Shown here: positions 39,031 to 47,723 of the stretch, one piece after another
How the letters are laid out: each line of letters opens with the position of its first letter
Numbering within the stretch: position 1 is the stretch's first letter
Assembly: GCF_014397785.1 (NCBI RefSeq)
Contig: NZ_VZQQ01000046.1
Coordinates: forward strand, 1 to 49,009
From: Paraburkholderia podalyriae
GTDB taxonomy: Bacteria; Pseudomonadota; Gammaproteobacteria; Burkholderiales; Burkholderiaceae
Direction: 5' to 3'
DNA length: 49,009 nt
Position numbers and translations under genes: made by a program
Notes under the pieces: generated by a model
Seen by the model: only the letters and a program-made list of their open reading frames with translations
The model's database searches: none
What the model was told of the DNA's origin: nothing

Positions 39031-40371
39031 ATGAGCGAACTGCAGATCGCCATCGTGATGGCGGTTTTTTCGGCGGTGATTCTTGCGATCGCCTTTAATG
39101 TGATCGACATGGCCGTGGCCGCGCTGACCGGTATCTGCGTGCTGATCGCGCTCGGCATTCTGGACGGTCAGGACATCGTCGACGCCTGCCGCACCGCGGG
39201 CGGACCGATCGGCCTGCTGTTCGGCGGCATGGTCGTGGCGCGCATCCTGGCTACGACGGGCATATTCGATCTGCTGGGCGACTTCTACCTGCGCGCGACG
39301 GGAGGCAGCGGCAAGCGCTTCCTGCTCCTGCTGATCGCCCTGGTCGCGCCCGTGTGCGCGTTCCTGCCGAATGCCACCGCCGTCATCCTGCTCGCGCCCG
39401 TCATCGTGCGGGTCGCGCTTGCGCTCGAAGTGGATTTCGTCGGGCCCATGATACTGACCGCGATCGTGAGCAATTCCGCCGGTCTGCTCACGCTGGTCGG
39501 CGACCCGGCGACGTTCCTCGTCGGCAGCTCGATCGGCATGACGTTCGGCGCCTACCTGCACCGCGTAAGTCTGGGCGGTGTCATGGCCATCGCGATCGTC
39601 GTGCCGCTGCTGCGTTGGCTGATGCCGGACGTGTGGCATCTGCGGCGGACCTTGCCGGCGCGTACGGCGGCAAGGCGCATCGAGCGGCCTGTGTACACGA
39701 GTCTCGCGCTCGCAGTGCTCGCGACGATGGTGGCCCTCTTCGTCTTCGGCGAGGATCTGCCTACGCGCATCGTGCCGCCCGCGGTGGCGCTGATCGCGAG
39801 TGCGCTTGCGCTGCTGGTCGGATATGCAGCCCGGATCGAGCCGACCGACGACGTGCTGCGCGATGTCGACTGGAAGACCCTGGTGTTCCTGGCAAGCATT
39901 TTTTGCCTCGTGCAGGCGGTGGTCAAGACCGGCTTGCTGCAGTTGATGGCGCTTGGGCTCTATCAAGCGTTCGGCACGGAGCTGACGCTGGTTGCGCTGG
40001 CGATGATTGGGGGCATCGGCGTGCTGTCAAGCCTGCTTGCCAACGTGCCGGTGGCCGCAGCGTCCATGGTGATGGTCAAGGGCTATCTCGTGGCGGCCGA
40101 GGTGGTGCCCGAATCGGCGCTGTCCGCCCACTTCACGCAGTGGCCCGCCATTTCGATTCCCGTGTTCGTCGCGATGATGTTCGGCGCAACGCTCGGCGGC
40201 AATGCCACGCTGATCGGCGCTTCCGCCAATATCGTAGCGGCGGGGATCTGTGCGCGCGAGGACAAGCAGGTCACGTTTGCGAAGTTCCTGCGCTTCGGAC
40301 TGCCTGTCACGCTGTGCCAACTGGCTGCGTCGGCGCTGTACGTACTCCTGCTGGCGCGCGTGATGCGATAG
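39031..40371 (+). CDS. ArsB/NhaD/SLC13-type ion transporter
   Basis: This 446-aa protein has about 11-12 hydrophobic helices and two related halves with re-entrant loops: LPNATAVILLAPVIVRVALA then SNSAGLLTLVGDPATFLVGS, and LANVPVAAASMVMVKGYLVA then MFGATLGGNATLIGASANIV. The paired N-P/A-T and G-x-A-T-L-I-G-x-x-A motifs are those of the ArsB/NhaD ion-transporter superfamily (citrate, arsenite or Na+/H+ exchange). Substrate cannot be fixed. GAGGAG precedes the ATG. The 17-bp gap to the binding protein upstream suggests one transcript. Confidence 0.88.
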   Translation: MSELQIAIVMAVFSAVILAIAFNVIDMAVAALTGICVLIALGILDGQDIVDACRTAGGPIGLLFGGMVVARILATTGIFDLLGDFYLRATGGSGKRFLLLLIALVAPVCAFLPNATAVILLAPVIVRVALALEVDFVGPMILTAIVSNSAGLLTLVGDPATFLVGSSIGMTFGAYLHRVSLGGVMAIAIVVPLLRWLMPDVWHLRRTLPARTAARRIERPVYTSLALAVLATMVALFVFGEDLPTRIVPPAVALIASALALLVGYAARIEPTDDVLRDVDWKTLVFLASIFCLVQAVVKTGLLQLMALGLYQAFGTELTLVALAMIGGIGVLSSLLANVPVAAASMVMVKGYLVAAEVVPESALSAHFTQWPAISIPVFVAMMFGATLGGNATLIGASANIVAAGICAREDKQVTFAKFLRFGLPVTLCQLAASALYVLLLARVMR

Positions 40372-40815
40372 CCCCAACACGGCAGCTTGCACGTTGGTCA
40401 GCCTAACGCAGCAAAGCAGCATTGTTAGTCTCTTCGCCTTTTCGCCATCGTACGGGTAGTATTCGCGTGCGGCGTCATCGGAAAGCAGGCCGGCGAGCAT
40501 TCAGACATGCTTTCTCCCTTCGACCTGTGTCATTACAGGTCCGAGGTGGCGGTTCCGGCATAGACCCGCGACTAGAAGATCAAGGGCCGTTCGGTGCAAT
40601 TGTCCGGTCCGGGATCAGCAGCAGATGATCGAAAATTTCGCCCGGCTGTCGCGAAGGGGTCGCGCAGAGACATTCGAAACGCCTTGTTTCGGCGCTTAGC
40701 GTACGAAAAAATCCGTTTCTTGAGATCCCCGAGTTGTGCGGCAGATCAGGCAGGAAACGCACGGCTCCCGGGCTTCGCCCGCGTCGTGGCTCGCAAGCGA
40801 GGGGCTGCGATGCGT
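40372..40815. other. intergenic region with a hairpin
   Basis: These 444 bp separate the transporter from the convergent two-component operon. I see no credible gene. GACCTGT-GTCATT-ACAGGTC (40522-40541) is a perfect 7-bp stem. ORFs in the region are low quality. No FNR-type operator was found. Confidence 0.45.
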
Positions 40816-41466
40816 TCAGATGTCGTCCTCTTCGTCGCTGACCAGTTTGTGTCGCATCGCATAGCGCACCAGTGCGGCTTCGTGCGGCATCTGCATTTTC
40901 TCGAGGATGCGCGTCTTGTACGTGCTGACGGTCTTGGCGCTCACGCACAGTTCGGCCGCGATCTCTGTGATCGTCTGACCGGCGGCAATACGCTTCAGGA
41001 CGTCGAATTCCCGATCAGACAGACGCTGATGCGGCAGCAGATCGGTGGGTTCGTTGAGGCTCTGCGCGAACCGCTCCGCCATTGCGAGGCTCACATAGAC
41101 ACCGCCGGCAGCGACCTTGGTCACGGCCACCACCAGTTCTGCGCTTGCGCTTTCTTTTGTCAGGTAACCGGATGCGCCGGCCTTGAACGCGCGCACCGCA
41201 TATTGCTGCTCAGCGTGCATGGTCAGCACGAGGATGCGCAGCGTCGGTTTTTCTTCCTTGATCTGTTTGATCAACTCGACGCCGTTGCGGCCGGGCATCG
41301 ACAGATCGAGCACCAGCACGTCGGCGGCCCGCGCGCGGATCAGCGCGACGGTGCTGGCGCTATCGTTCGCTTCGCCGACCACTTCGAAGCCGCTTGCACC
41401 CTGGAGGATATGCCGCAGACCGTCGCGCACCAGCGCGTGGTCGTCGGCGAGCAGGACGCGGGTCAT
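40816..41466 (-). CDS. NarL/FixJ-family response regulator
   Basis: This 216-aa regulator has a receiver domain (1-120: Asp8/Asp9, phosphoacceptor Asp54, Thr82, Lys104) and a LuxR-type DNA-binding domain (about 148-210, HQRLSDREFDVLKRIAAGQT, then VSAKTVSTYKTRILEKMQMP). The tail VRYAMRHKLVSDEEDDI is acidic. It would be phosphorylated by the kinase encoded upstream, whose start and stop overlap (ATGA at 41463-41466). A near-identical but scrambled relic is at 5510-5880. BvgA, a related regulator, binds inverted TTTCCTA heptads, and such a pair exists at 5396-5413. Stimulus is unknown; low oxygen or redox is a fair guess from the island. Confidence 0.93.
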   Translation of the reverse strand: MTRVLLADDHALVRDGLRHILQGASGFEVVGEANDSASTVALIRARAADVLVLDLSMPGRNGVELIKQIKEEKPTLRILVLTMHAEQQYAVRAFKAGASGYLTKESASAELVVAVTKVAAGGVYVSLAMAERFAQSLNEPTDLLPHQRLSDREFDVLKRIAAGQTITEIAAELCVSAKTVSTYKTRILEKMQMPHEAALVRYAMRHKLVSDEEDDI

Positions 41467-42809
41467 GTTTGTGTCTCCCGCGCTTGCACGGTTTCCGAAG
41501 GAATGGTGACAGTCAACACAAAGCCCTCGCCGCGTGTGGTATGAATGTCGACCGCGCCGCCGAGCATGTGCGCGCGTTCGCGAATGCCGAGCAAGCCGAA
41601 GGACTTGCCCGCCGGCTCGGCCATGCGATGCGCGCCCTGGCCATTGTCGGCGATTCGCAGCACGAAGGTTTGATTCCCGGCGTGCAGGCTGAGTGTGACC
41701 AGCGTGGCGTCAGCATGGCGCGCGACATTCGTCAGCGCCTCCTGCACGATCCGGAATAGCGCGGTGGCTCCTGCCGGGCTGAAACGCGCGTCACCGGTCT
41801 CGATGTCACGTTTCACATCGATACCGTAGCGGTTGGTGAAGTCGTTGGAAAGCCATTCGATCGCGGGAATCAGCCCGAGGTCGTCGAGCATGACTGGCCG
41901 CAGATCGGCGGCGATGCGCCGGACCGAGGCAACGGTTACGTCGATCAACCGGCGCATGCCTTGCAACTGTTCACACACCAGCGCGCTTGCCGACGCGTCC
42001 AGCGCCTGTTCGACCGACGAGATGTCCATTTTCAGCGCGGTGAGTTGCTGGCCGAGATCGTCGTGCAGTTCGCGTGCGATGCGCGTTTTTTCTTCTTCAC
42101 GGATTTTCTGCAGATTGGCGGACAGTTCGCGCAGTTCCTCACGCGCCTGCTGCTGCGCGCGTTCCGCTTTGACGCGTTCTGTGACGTCGCGCAGCATCAC
42201 TGTGTAAAGGCGGGTGTCGCCATCGCGAATCTGCGAGATCGAGGCCTCGAGCGGAAATTCCTCGCCGTTGGCGCGCAAACCCGATAGCACGCGTTGCCTG
42301 CCCATCTGCCGGTCCGACACGCCTGTCACGCCGAATTGCTCGACGTGCTGCGCGTGCGCCGCCCGAAACCGCTCCGGGATGAAGCGGGCGAGCGGCTGGC
42401 CGATCGCGTCCATGGCGGAGTAGCCGAATACCTGTTCCGCCATCGGATTGAAGATGACGATCCGCTGCTGTTCGTCGATGGTGATAATTGCTTCCATCGA
42501 GGAACGGATGATCGCCATCATGCGAGCCTCATTCACGCCAGACCGACTGCTCCCGGCGCTTGTTTCGTAGCGTGCGGAAGAGTCATCGGGACGCCCGCGC
42601 ACGAGCAGGTACGCGCTCGTCGCCAGAAGAAAGGCGGCGGCGACACAGATGAACAACACCGGGTCGAGCCAGTGCCGTGCCGCCAGCATCGCGGCCAGAG
42701 TCACGGCGAACGCTGCCGCCGACGCCAATGCGGGCCGTGCCGCAATCGAGCCCAGCCGCTCGCGTAAAACGGCACTGTGCGGTGCGGGCGTCTTACCGCT
42801 GACAGGCAT
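41463..42809 (-). CDS. PAS-domain sensor histidine kinase (HisKA_3)
   Basis: This 448-aa kinase has two membrane helices at about 26-44 and 49-70, a PAS domain at 96-210 (MEAIITIDEQQRIVIFNPMA, VMLRDVTERVKAER), a dimerisation/phosphoacceptor helix with His249 (RIARELHDDLGQQLTALKMD), and an HATPase_c domain (FRIVQEALTNVARHADATLV, ADNGQGAH, GLLGIRERAHMLGG). The short periplasmic loop suggests cytoplasmic sensing by PAS, which lacks an obvious heme-coordinating or flavin motif (no clear FixL-type HxR). It overlaps its regulator by four bases. The N-terminus follows AGAGG. Its relic paralogue is at 33869-34544. Confidence 0.92.
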   Translation of the reverse strand: MPVSGKTPAPHSAVLRERLGSIAARPALASAAAFAVTLAAMLAARHWLDPVLFICVAAAFLLATSAYLLVRGRPDDSSARYETSAGSSRSGVNEARMMAIIRSSMEAIITIDEQQRIVIFNPMAEQVFGYSAMDAIGQPLARFIPERFRAAHAQHVEQFGVTGVSDRQMGRQRVLSGLRANGEEFPLEASISQIRDGDTRLYTVMLRDVTERVKAERAQQQAREELRELSANLQKIREEEKTRIARELHDDLGQQLTALKMDISSVEQALDASASALVCEQLQGMRRLIDVTVASVRRIAADLRPVMLDDLGLIPAIEWLSNDFTNRYGIDVKRDIETGDARFSPAGATALFRIVQEALTNVARHADATLVTLSLHAGNQTFVLRIADNGQGAHRMAEPAGKSFGLLGIRERAHMLGGAVDIHTTRGEGFVLTVTIPSETVQARETQT

Positions 42810-42964
42810 GTGCGCCTCTTAGGAGTGACCGCGGACAAGGATCGGGCGCGCTGTTCGACGATGTCGGTACGGCGGCGCGCATGGCAAACACGTCTGTTCC
42901 GGGCGATTCCGTGCTTCGGGTGGCCGCAGGCCAGGGAAACACGCGCGGAAAGCTTGTGTTCGCG

Positions 42965-43423
42965 CTAATTGTCCGTGAATCGGCGGTTTCGTGCCAGTGC
43001 CGCCGGGCGGCGAGGGCGGACGACTTGCTCGTCCCCACTTGGCGTGGCCGTGAAACTTGCCTCGATGCCGTGCCGCGCCAGCCAGGCCGCCACATCGATG
43101 CCCGTCGGCTCACCGTAATGGGAATGACGCTGAACTTTCATTATTGTGACGAAACTGGCGCGGCGGATGAGCGGCAGCGCGTTGGTTGCGGCCCGCGCGC
43201 TTTCCCGGCCGCCATCCCACGCGATCATGACGTTATCCATCTGAGACCGGATCGGTCCCGCATACGGCAACACGATTGCCGGCCGGCCCGAACCCATGAT
43301 CTCGTCCTCGACGAAGTGGCGGGCGACAAATGCGCTCCTGTCTTCCGGGTCTCGTAGCGAAGTCCGTATCGACAGCCACGTGCCAGGAGTGGCCGCGCTC
43401 GCGGGCGTGTCCGCTCCTGGCTC
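42965..43423 (-). pseudogene. universal stress protein relic, both ends missing
   Basis: The middle part (43359-43034) reads ARHFVEDEIMGSGRPAIVLP, AGPIRSQMDNVMIAWDGGRE and GEPTGIDVAAWLARHGIEAS, almost the same as residues 120-220 of the tandem USP at 6664-7491. The first 110 residues are replaced by unrelated sequence and the last 55, with the ATP signature, are missing. A single long ORF runs through, but no start with a ribosome site is apparent. It is a fragment of a duplicated tandem USP. Confidence 0.8.
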
Positions 43424-43458
43424 ATTCAGTTTCCGTAAGTGCAAGACACTTGCCCATA

Positions 43459-44064
43459 TCACGCGTTGCGCAGCTCCTCCTGAATCGTCATGGCTACCGC
43501 GATTTGTGGGCTCATCGCACCCGTTGGCAATACCACGTGCCCATGGGTCTCGTTGATGATTTCCGCCGCCGACAGATAAAACGCTAGCAGCGCGGTGAGC
43601 ATTCCCAGGTACCCGCCGGCATGATGTAGCCATTCAAGTCCGGTCCATTCGCTCGCGGCGAGCACGAAGAACGTGATCCACAGCGAGAGAAACACCAGTT
43701 GCAGCACGCGCGCCGCGCGCCACGTCGCCACCCACATGTAAAGCGTAAACACGCCCCATAGAAACAGGTACCACCCGATAAAGGCAGGTGGAACCGTGCC
43801 GTGCAGAAACAGCACGAACAGCGCCAGCGACCACCAGAACGCGCCGTAGCTGAGGAAAGCGGTCGCGCCAAAGGCGTTGCCGCGCGGAATTTCCATCAAT
43901 CCGGCGAGCGCCTGCGCGGTGCCGCCGTAAGCGAAGGCGACGGCGAGCACCATCCCCATCGCATTGCCGCTGAACCAGCCGGCGTTGATCATGCTGAGCA
44001 GCCACGTTGTCAGGGCAAAGCCTGCGAGCCCGAGCGAAGCGGGATTGGGCGCCTTGAAGTTCAT
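43459..44064 (-). CDS. satP: acetate uptake transporter (SatP/YaaH family)
   Basis: This 201-aa protein has six membrane helices. The N-terminal signature NPASLGLAGFALTTWLLSMI (N-P-A-P/S-L-G-L) and FSGNAMGMVLAVAFAYGGTA match the GPR1/FUN34/YaaH family that brings acetate and succinate into the cell. The C-terminus PQIAVAMTIQEELRNA is short. GGAGGATG lies before the ATG. It follows acs by 118 bp on the same strand and supports acetate scavenging. Confidence 0.9.
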   Translation of the reverse strand: MNFKAPNPASLGLAGFALTTWLLSMINAGWFSGNAMGMVLAVAFAYGGTAQALAGLMEIPRGNAFGATAFLSYGAFWWSLALFVLFLHGTVPPAFIGWYLFLWGVFTLYMWVATWRAARVLQLVFLSLWITFFVLAASEWTGLEWLHHAGGYLGMLTALLAFYLSAAEIINETHGHVVLPTGAMSPQIAVAMTIQEELRNA

Positions 44065-44182
44065 GATGACATCCTCCGTTCCATGCAGGAACGCTGAAAT
44101 TAGGGTCGCGCGCGTGCACGTGCGGTTCGCGCGCGATCATCGGATTGCGTCAGAAGAGATGCGATTGGTAGTTGCTCGTGTG

Positions 44183-46159
44183 TCAGGTGGCGTCGGCGAA
44201 CTGCGAAATCACCGTCGGGTTTTCTACCGTCGACGTGTCCTGCGCGATGGCTTCTCCTTTGGCCACCGAACGCAACAGCCGGCGCACTACCTTGCCCGAG
44301 CGCGTCTTCGGCATCGCATCGCCGAAGCGGATGTCCTTCGGCTTAGCGATCGGGCCAATCTCCTTGCCGACCCACGCACGCAATTCCGCGGCCAAGCGCT
44401 TCGCTTCGGCTCCTGACGGTCGCGCCGCTTTGAGCACTACAAACGCGACGATCGCCTCGCCGGCGGTCTCATCGGGACGCCCGACCACCGCGGCCTCGGC
44501 GACCAACGGATGCGCGGCGAGCGCCGATTCGATTTCCATTGTTCCGAGCCGGTGCCCGGAAACGTTCAGCACGTCGTCGATACGGCCGGTGATGGTGAAG
44601 TAGCCGGTGTGGCGGTCGCGGATTGCACCGTCGCCCGCGAGATACAGATTGCCGCCAAGCTCTTCGGGAAAATAGCCATGGCGGAAGCGCTCCGGATTGC
44701 CCCAGATGGTCCTGATCATCGAGGGCCACGGCTTGCGGATGACGAGCACGCCGCCGTGTCCGTTCGGCACTTCACGCCCGGTTTCGTCGACGATCGCCGC
44801 GTCGATGCCGGGCATCGGCAACGTGCATGACCCCGGCACGAGAGGAGTCACACCGGGCAGTGGAGAAATCATGTGACCGCCCGTTTCCGTTTGCCAGAAA
44901 GTGTCGAGAACAGGACAACGCCCACCGCCGACGTGCTGCGCATACCACGTCCAGGCGCTAGGATTGATCGGCTCGCCGACCGTACCCAGCAGACGCAGAC
45001 TGCTCAGGTCGAAGCTGGCCGGATGCACCGAATGATCGGCGTCGGCGGACTTGATGAGCGAGCGGATGGCCGTCGGCGCCGTGTAGAAGATGCTGACCTT
45101 GTGGCGCTGGATCATGTTCCAGAAGCGTCCCGCGTTCGGGTAGGTGGGCACGCCTTCGAAGATCACCTGCGTTGCGCCGACTGCGGTCGGCCCGTAGCAG
45201 ATGTAGGTGTGTCCGGTGATCCAGCCGATATCCGCCGTGCACCAGAACACATCGGCCGGCTTGATATCGAAGGTCCATTTCATCGTCGCGGCAGCCCACA
45301 GCAGGTAACCGCCGGTGCTGTGCTGGACACCTTTGGGCGTGCCCGTCGAGCCGGACGTGTACAGCACGAACAACGGATGCTCCGCGCCGACCCACTCGGG
45401 CTCACAGGTGTCCGGCTGGGCCGCTTCGAGTTCGTTCAGCCATGCGTCGCGACCGGCAATCCACGGGATCCGGCCGCCCGTGCGCCGATAGATCGCCACC
45501 GTTCCGACGCCGGCCGTGCCGCCCATCGCGAGCGCTTCGTCGACGATCGTTTTGAGCGGCAGTGTCTTGCCGCCGCGGACCTGTTCGTCCGCGGTAATGA
45601 CGGCGCACGCGCCGATATCGACGAGGCGTTCGTGCAACGATTTCGCGGAGAAGCCGCCAAAAACTACCGAGTGCGGTGCGCCGATGCGCGCGCACGCAAG
45701 CATCGCGACCACGCCTTCCACCGACATCGGCATATAGATCACCACCCGGTCGCCTTTTTTCACGCCGCGAGCACGCAACGCATTGGCGAGCCGGCATACG
45801 CGGTGATACAGCGCCTGATAGGTGACATGCGTGACGGTGCCGTCGTCCGACTCGAACACGATCGCGGTTTTCTCCGCCAGTCCGTTAATCAGGTTGCGGT
45901 CGAGGCAGTTGTACGACGCGTTCAGTTCGCCGTCTTCGAACCACCGATAGAACGGCGCATCCGTGTCGTTCAGCACCTTCGTGAACGGGCGGCGCCATTC
46001 GAGGTGTTCGCGGGCGAGACGCGCCCAGAACGCTTCGTGATCCTGGCTCGCCTCGGCAACCAGGGCGCGATAGGCGTTCATGCCGTCGATGCTGGCATGC
46101 CGGGCAAGCGGAATTTGCAGCGCGGTGGCAATGGTTGGAGCGGTATCGATGGTAGACAT
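44183..46159 (-). CDS. acs: acetyl-CoA synthetase (AMP-forming)
   Basis: This 658-aa enzyme makes acetyl-CoA from acetate, ATP and CoA. The P-loop-like YTSGSTGTPKGVQHS, the acyl pocket block FWQTETGGHMISPLPG, and the hinge/Lys region KTRSGKVVRRLLRSVA (acetylatable lysine) are all intact. The N-terminus FWARLAREHLEWRRPFTKVL is normal. GAGGAG precedes the ATG. A perfect FNR-type operator lies 174 bp upstream at 46327, overlapping the end of an MBL gene relic. Together with satP it could recycle acetate excreted under oxygen limitation, complementing the MaoC-Pta fusion. Confidence 0.95.
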   Translation of the reverse strand: MSTIDTAPTIATALQIPLARHASIDGMNAYRALVAEASQDHEAFWARLAREHLEWRRPFTKVLNDTDAPFYRWFEDGELNASYNCLDRNLINGLAEKTAIVFESDDGTVTHVTYQALYHRVCRLANALRARGVKKGDRVVIYMPMSVEGVVAMLACARIGAPHSVVFGGFSAKSLHERLVDIGACAVITADEQVRGGKTLPLKTIVDEALAMGGTAGVGTVAIYRRTGGRIPWIAGRDAWLNELEAAQPDTCEPEWVGAEHPLFVLYTSGSTGTPKGVQHSTGGYLLWAAATMKWTFDIKPADVFWCTADIGWITGHTYICYGPTAVGATQVIFEGVPTYPNAGRFWNMIQRHKVSIFYTAPTAIRSLIKSADADHSVHPASFDLSSLRLLGTVGEPINPSAWTWYAQHVGGGRCPVLDTFWQTETGGHMISPLPGVTPLVPGSCTLPMPGIDAAIVDETGREVPNGHGGVLVIRKPWPSMIRTIWGNPERFRHGYFPEELGGNLYLAGDGAIRDRHTGYFTITGRIDDVLNVSGHRLGTMEIESALAAHPLVAEAAVVGRPDETAGEAIVAFVVLKAARPSGAEAKRLAAELRAWVGKEIGPIAKPKDIRFGDAMPKTRSGKVVRRLLRSVAKGEAIAQDTSTVENPTVISQFADAT

Positions 46160-46326
46160 AGTCTCCTCACATGAGTCATGAAGGGGGTTAAAGCGCGTAA
46201 CGCTTCACCGATGAGGGAAGGCTCTTGTTGGCCATGAGGCGCCGACGCCCGCGCTCCAGCAAGGGCGGGTCGGCGGCAAATCAGCGTGTGTATAGGGCGA
46301 CTATGACTGAGCGAGGGGAATCGCGA

Positions 46327-46340
46327 TTGATGCATATCAA
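46327..46340 (-). promoter_or_regulatory. FNR/Anr-type operator (acs), perfect
   Basis: TTGAT-GCAT-ATCAA (either strand) matches 10 of 10. CATAGT on the minus strand is centred 31 bp downstream. The site overlaps the last codon and stop of the MBL relic at 46337. Confidence 0.88.
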
Positions 46341-46867
46341 CTGGAAAGCGGACCGCCGCACATTTTCATAGCGGGATTTTCGCGGGCGACACGAAACGCG
46401 GCAGTCTTGATGAAAATCCGCTTCGGCACGTCGAAATCGCGCGGCTCGAGCAGTTCGAGTGCATTTTCAGCATCTTCCCGGGTGTACAGCGGCAGCGCGG
46501 GATGATGTTTCGAGAAGCCGTGGCGGTTCGCATAGGCCGCTTCTTCCTCCTGCAGTCGTGCGCTGTCACGCAACATTATCTGGCACAGGTCGCGGGTGCC
46601 GCGGGTGCAGTAGAGCGGTCCGCAATAGCCCATCTGCACGAGCACCGGAAGGTAGCCGCTGTGATCCAGATGCGCGTGCGTCAGAATCACGGCGTCCAGT
46701 GTGCCGACATCGATCGGCAAGGGGCTCCAGTTGCGCAGGCGCAGATTTTTCGTGCCCTGAAACAGGCCGCAGTCGATCAGAATCCGCAGCCCCGCGCCTT
46801 CCAGTAGATACCTCGAACCGGTGACGGTTTCCGACGCGCCGAGAAAGGTCAGCTTCGTTTCGCGCAC
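46337..46867 (-). pseudogene. MBL-fold (beta-CASP type) nuclease, 3' truncated
   Basis: The 176-aa product has the metallo-beta-lactamase start KLTFLGASETVTGSRYLLEG and the metal motif H64-x-H66-x-D68-H69 (LTHAHLDHSG), as in RNA-processing exonucleases of the CPSF/RNase J group. Full members are about 450 aa with the beta-CASP domain and later metal ligands; these are missing, and the frame ends in KMCGGPLSS at 46337. It is therefore a 5' fragment. The GTG at 46867 has no clear ribosome site. Its end coincides with the FNR operator of acs, so a deletion may have fused the two. Confidence 0.8.
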
Positions 46868-46906
46868 CTTGCAGTCAGGAGTGGCCGCATACCTCCGGGA
46901 GTCCGT

Positions 46907-47110
46907 TCAATGCGCCGAGGCTTGCACGGAGGCTTCGTAGAGCGCTTGGGCGAAGCGCCGGAATGCATTGAGCGAGCCGGCGATGCTTTGATACTTCTCC
47001 CGGCCGATCTGGCCGTCGAGGGTGAGCGTGCAGAGCTCGCGTCGGCTCTGATGATGCTTGCGTCAATCGCGAATCAAGCACCGCGGCGCGGAGCCAGCCA
47101 ATCGCCTTGA
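46907..47110 (-). pseudogene. relic of a paralogue of the 79-aa protein at 10579-10818
   Basis: The reading LTLDGQIGREKYQSIAGSLN followed by AFRRFAQALYEASVQASAH ends at a stop at 46907 and is nearly the same as the core of the protein at 10579-10818. The N-terminal half is in another frame and corrupted (LDSRLTQASSEPTRALHAHP region). It is preceded by the cybB gene and followed by the MBL relic. The core is well preserved, so inactivation is recent. Confidence 0.7.
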
Positions 47111-47147
47111 TGCGATGCGGTTCTTTGTGAGCCGTGGGCATGGGACC

Positions 47148-47723
47148 TTAGCGGTCTCGAACCTGATCGCGCGACGGCCCTGCGTGGGGCAGCATCCGCT
47201 GCAGCACGTGGTCTTTCAGAACAAAGTGGTGGAACAACGCTGCGACGATATGCAGACCAATCAATGCGAAGAGCACCCATGCGAGGATGCCGTGCACATC
47301 CCCCATCTCGTGGCCGAAGGCCGAGCCCGGTTCGCTCAGTGCCGGATAAGGCACGACGCCCAGCAAGCGGACCGACCAGCCGCGTGAGGACGCGTTGATC
47401 CAGCCGAGCAGCGGCACCAGCACCAGGGCGGCGTAGAGCAGAACATGCGTTATGCGCGAGACGACGCTGAGTAGCGGCGGCAGCTGGTCCGGCGTGGGCC
47501 AATGTGTCAATCGCCAGATCACCCGGATTGCCATCACGGCGACGAGCGTCGCGCCCACGCCAAGATGCCAGGCGATCAGATTAACGGGCTGCGTGTCCTT
47601 GTGGACATCCGGCATCGTCCAGCCGATCACAAACTGCATAGCGACCAACAGGACGGTCAGCCAGTGCAGCGTGCGCGCGACTGCATCGTATGCCGGACGC
47701 GTCATTCTGTAAGCGTTAGCCAT
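47148..47723 (-). CDS. cybB: cytochrome b561 family protein
   Basis: This 191-aa membrane protein has four helices and the b561 histidine pattern. Heme ligand candidates are His20 (VARTLHWLTVLLVAM), His53 (IAWHLGVGATLVAV) and the two in the later helices (HEMGDVHGILAWVLF, LIGLHIVAALFHHFV). It passes electrons from quinol within the inner membrane and often scavenges superoxide. AGGAGCAGGA precedes the ATG. It is adjacent to relics and has no FNR-type operator in its upstream spacer, but a TTAAGGAAATCCTGA near-dyad lies about 110 bp upstream. Confidence 0.92.
   Translation of the reverse strand: MANAYRMTRPAYDAVARTLHWLTVLLVAMQFVIGWTMPDVHKDTQPVNLIAWHLGVGATLVAVMAIRVIWRLTHWPTPDQLPPLLSVVSRITHVLLYAALVLVPLLGWINASSRGWSVRLLGVVPYPALSEPGSAFGHEMGDVHGILAWVLFALIGLHIVAALFHHFVLKDHVLQRMLPHAGPSRDQVRDR

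Noticed and set aside
38899..39966. Minus-strand 355-codon frame opposite the transporter at 39031
   Set aside because: Composition is His/Arg/Asp/Gln-rich as expected for the complement of a membrane-protein gene.
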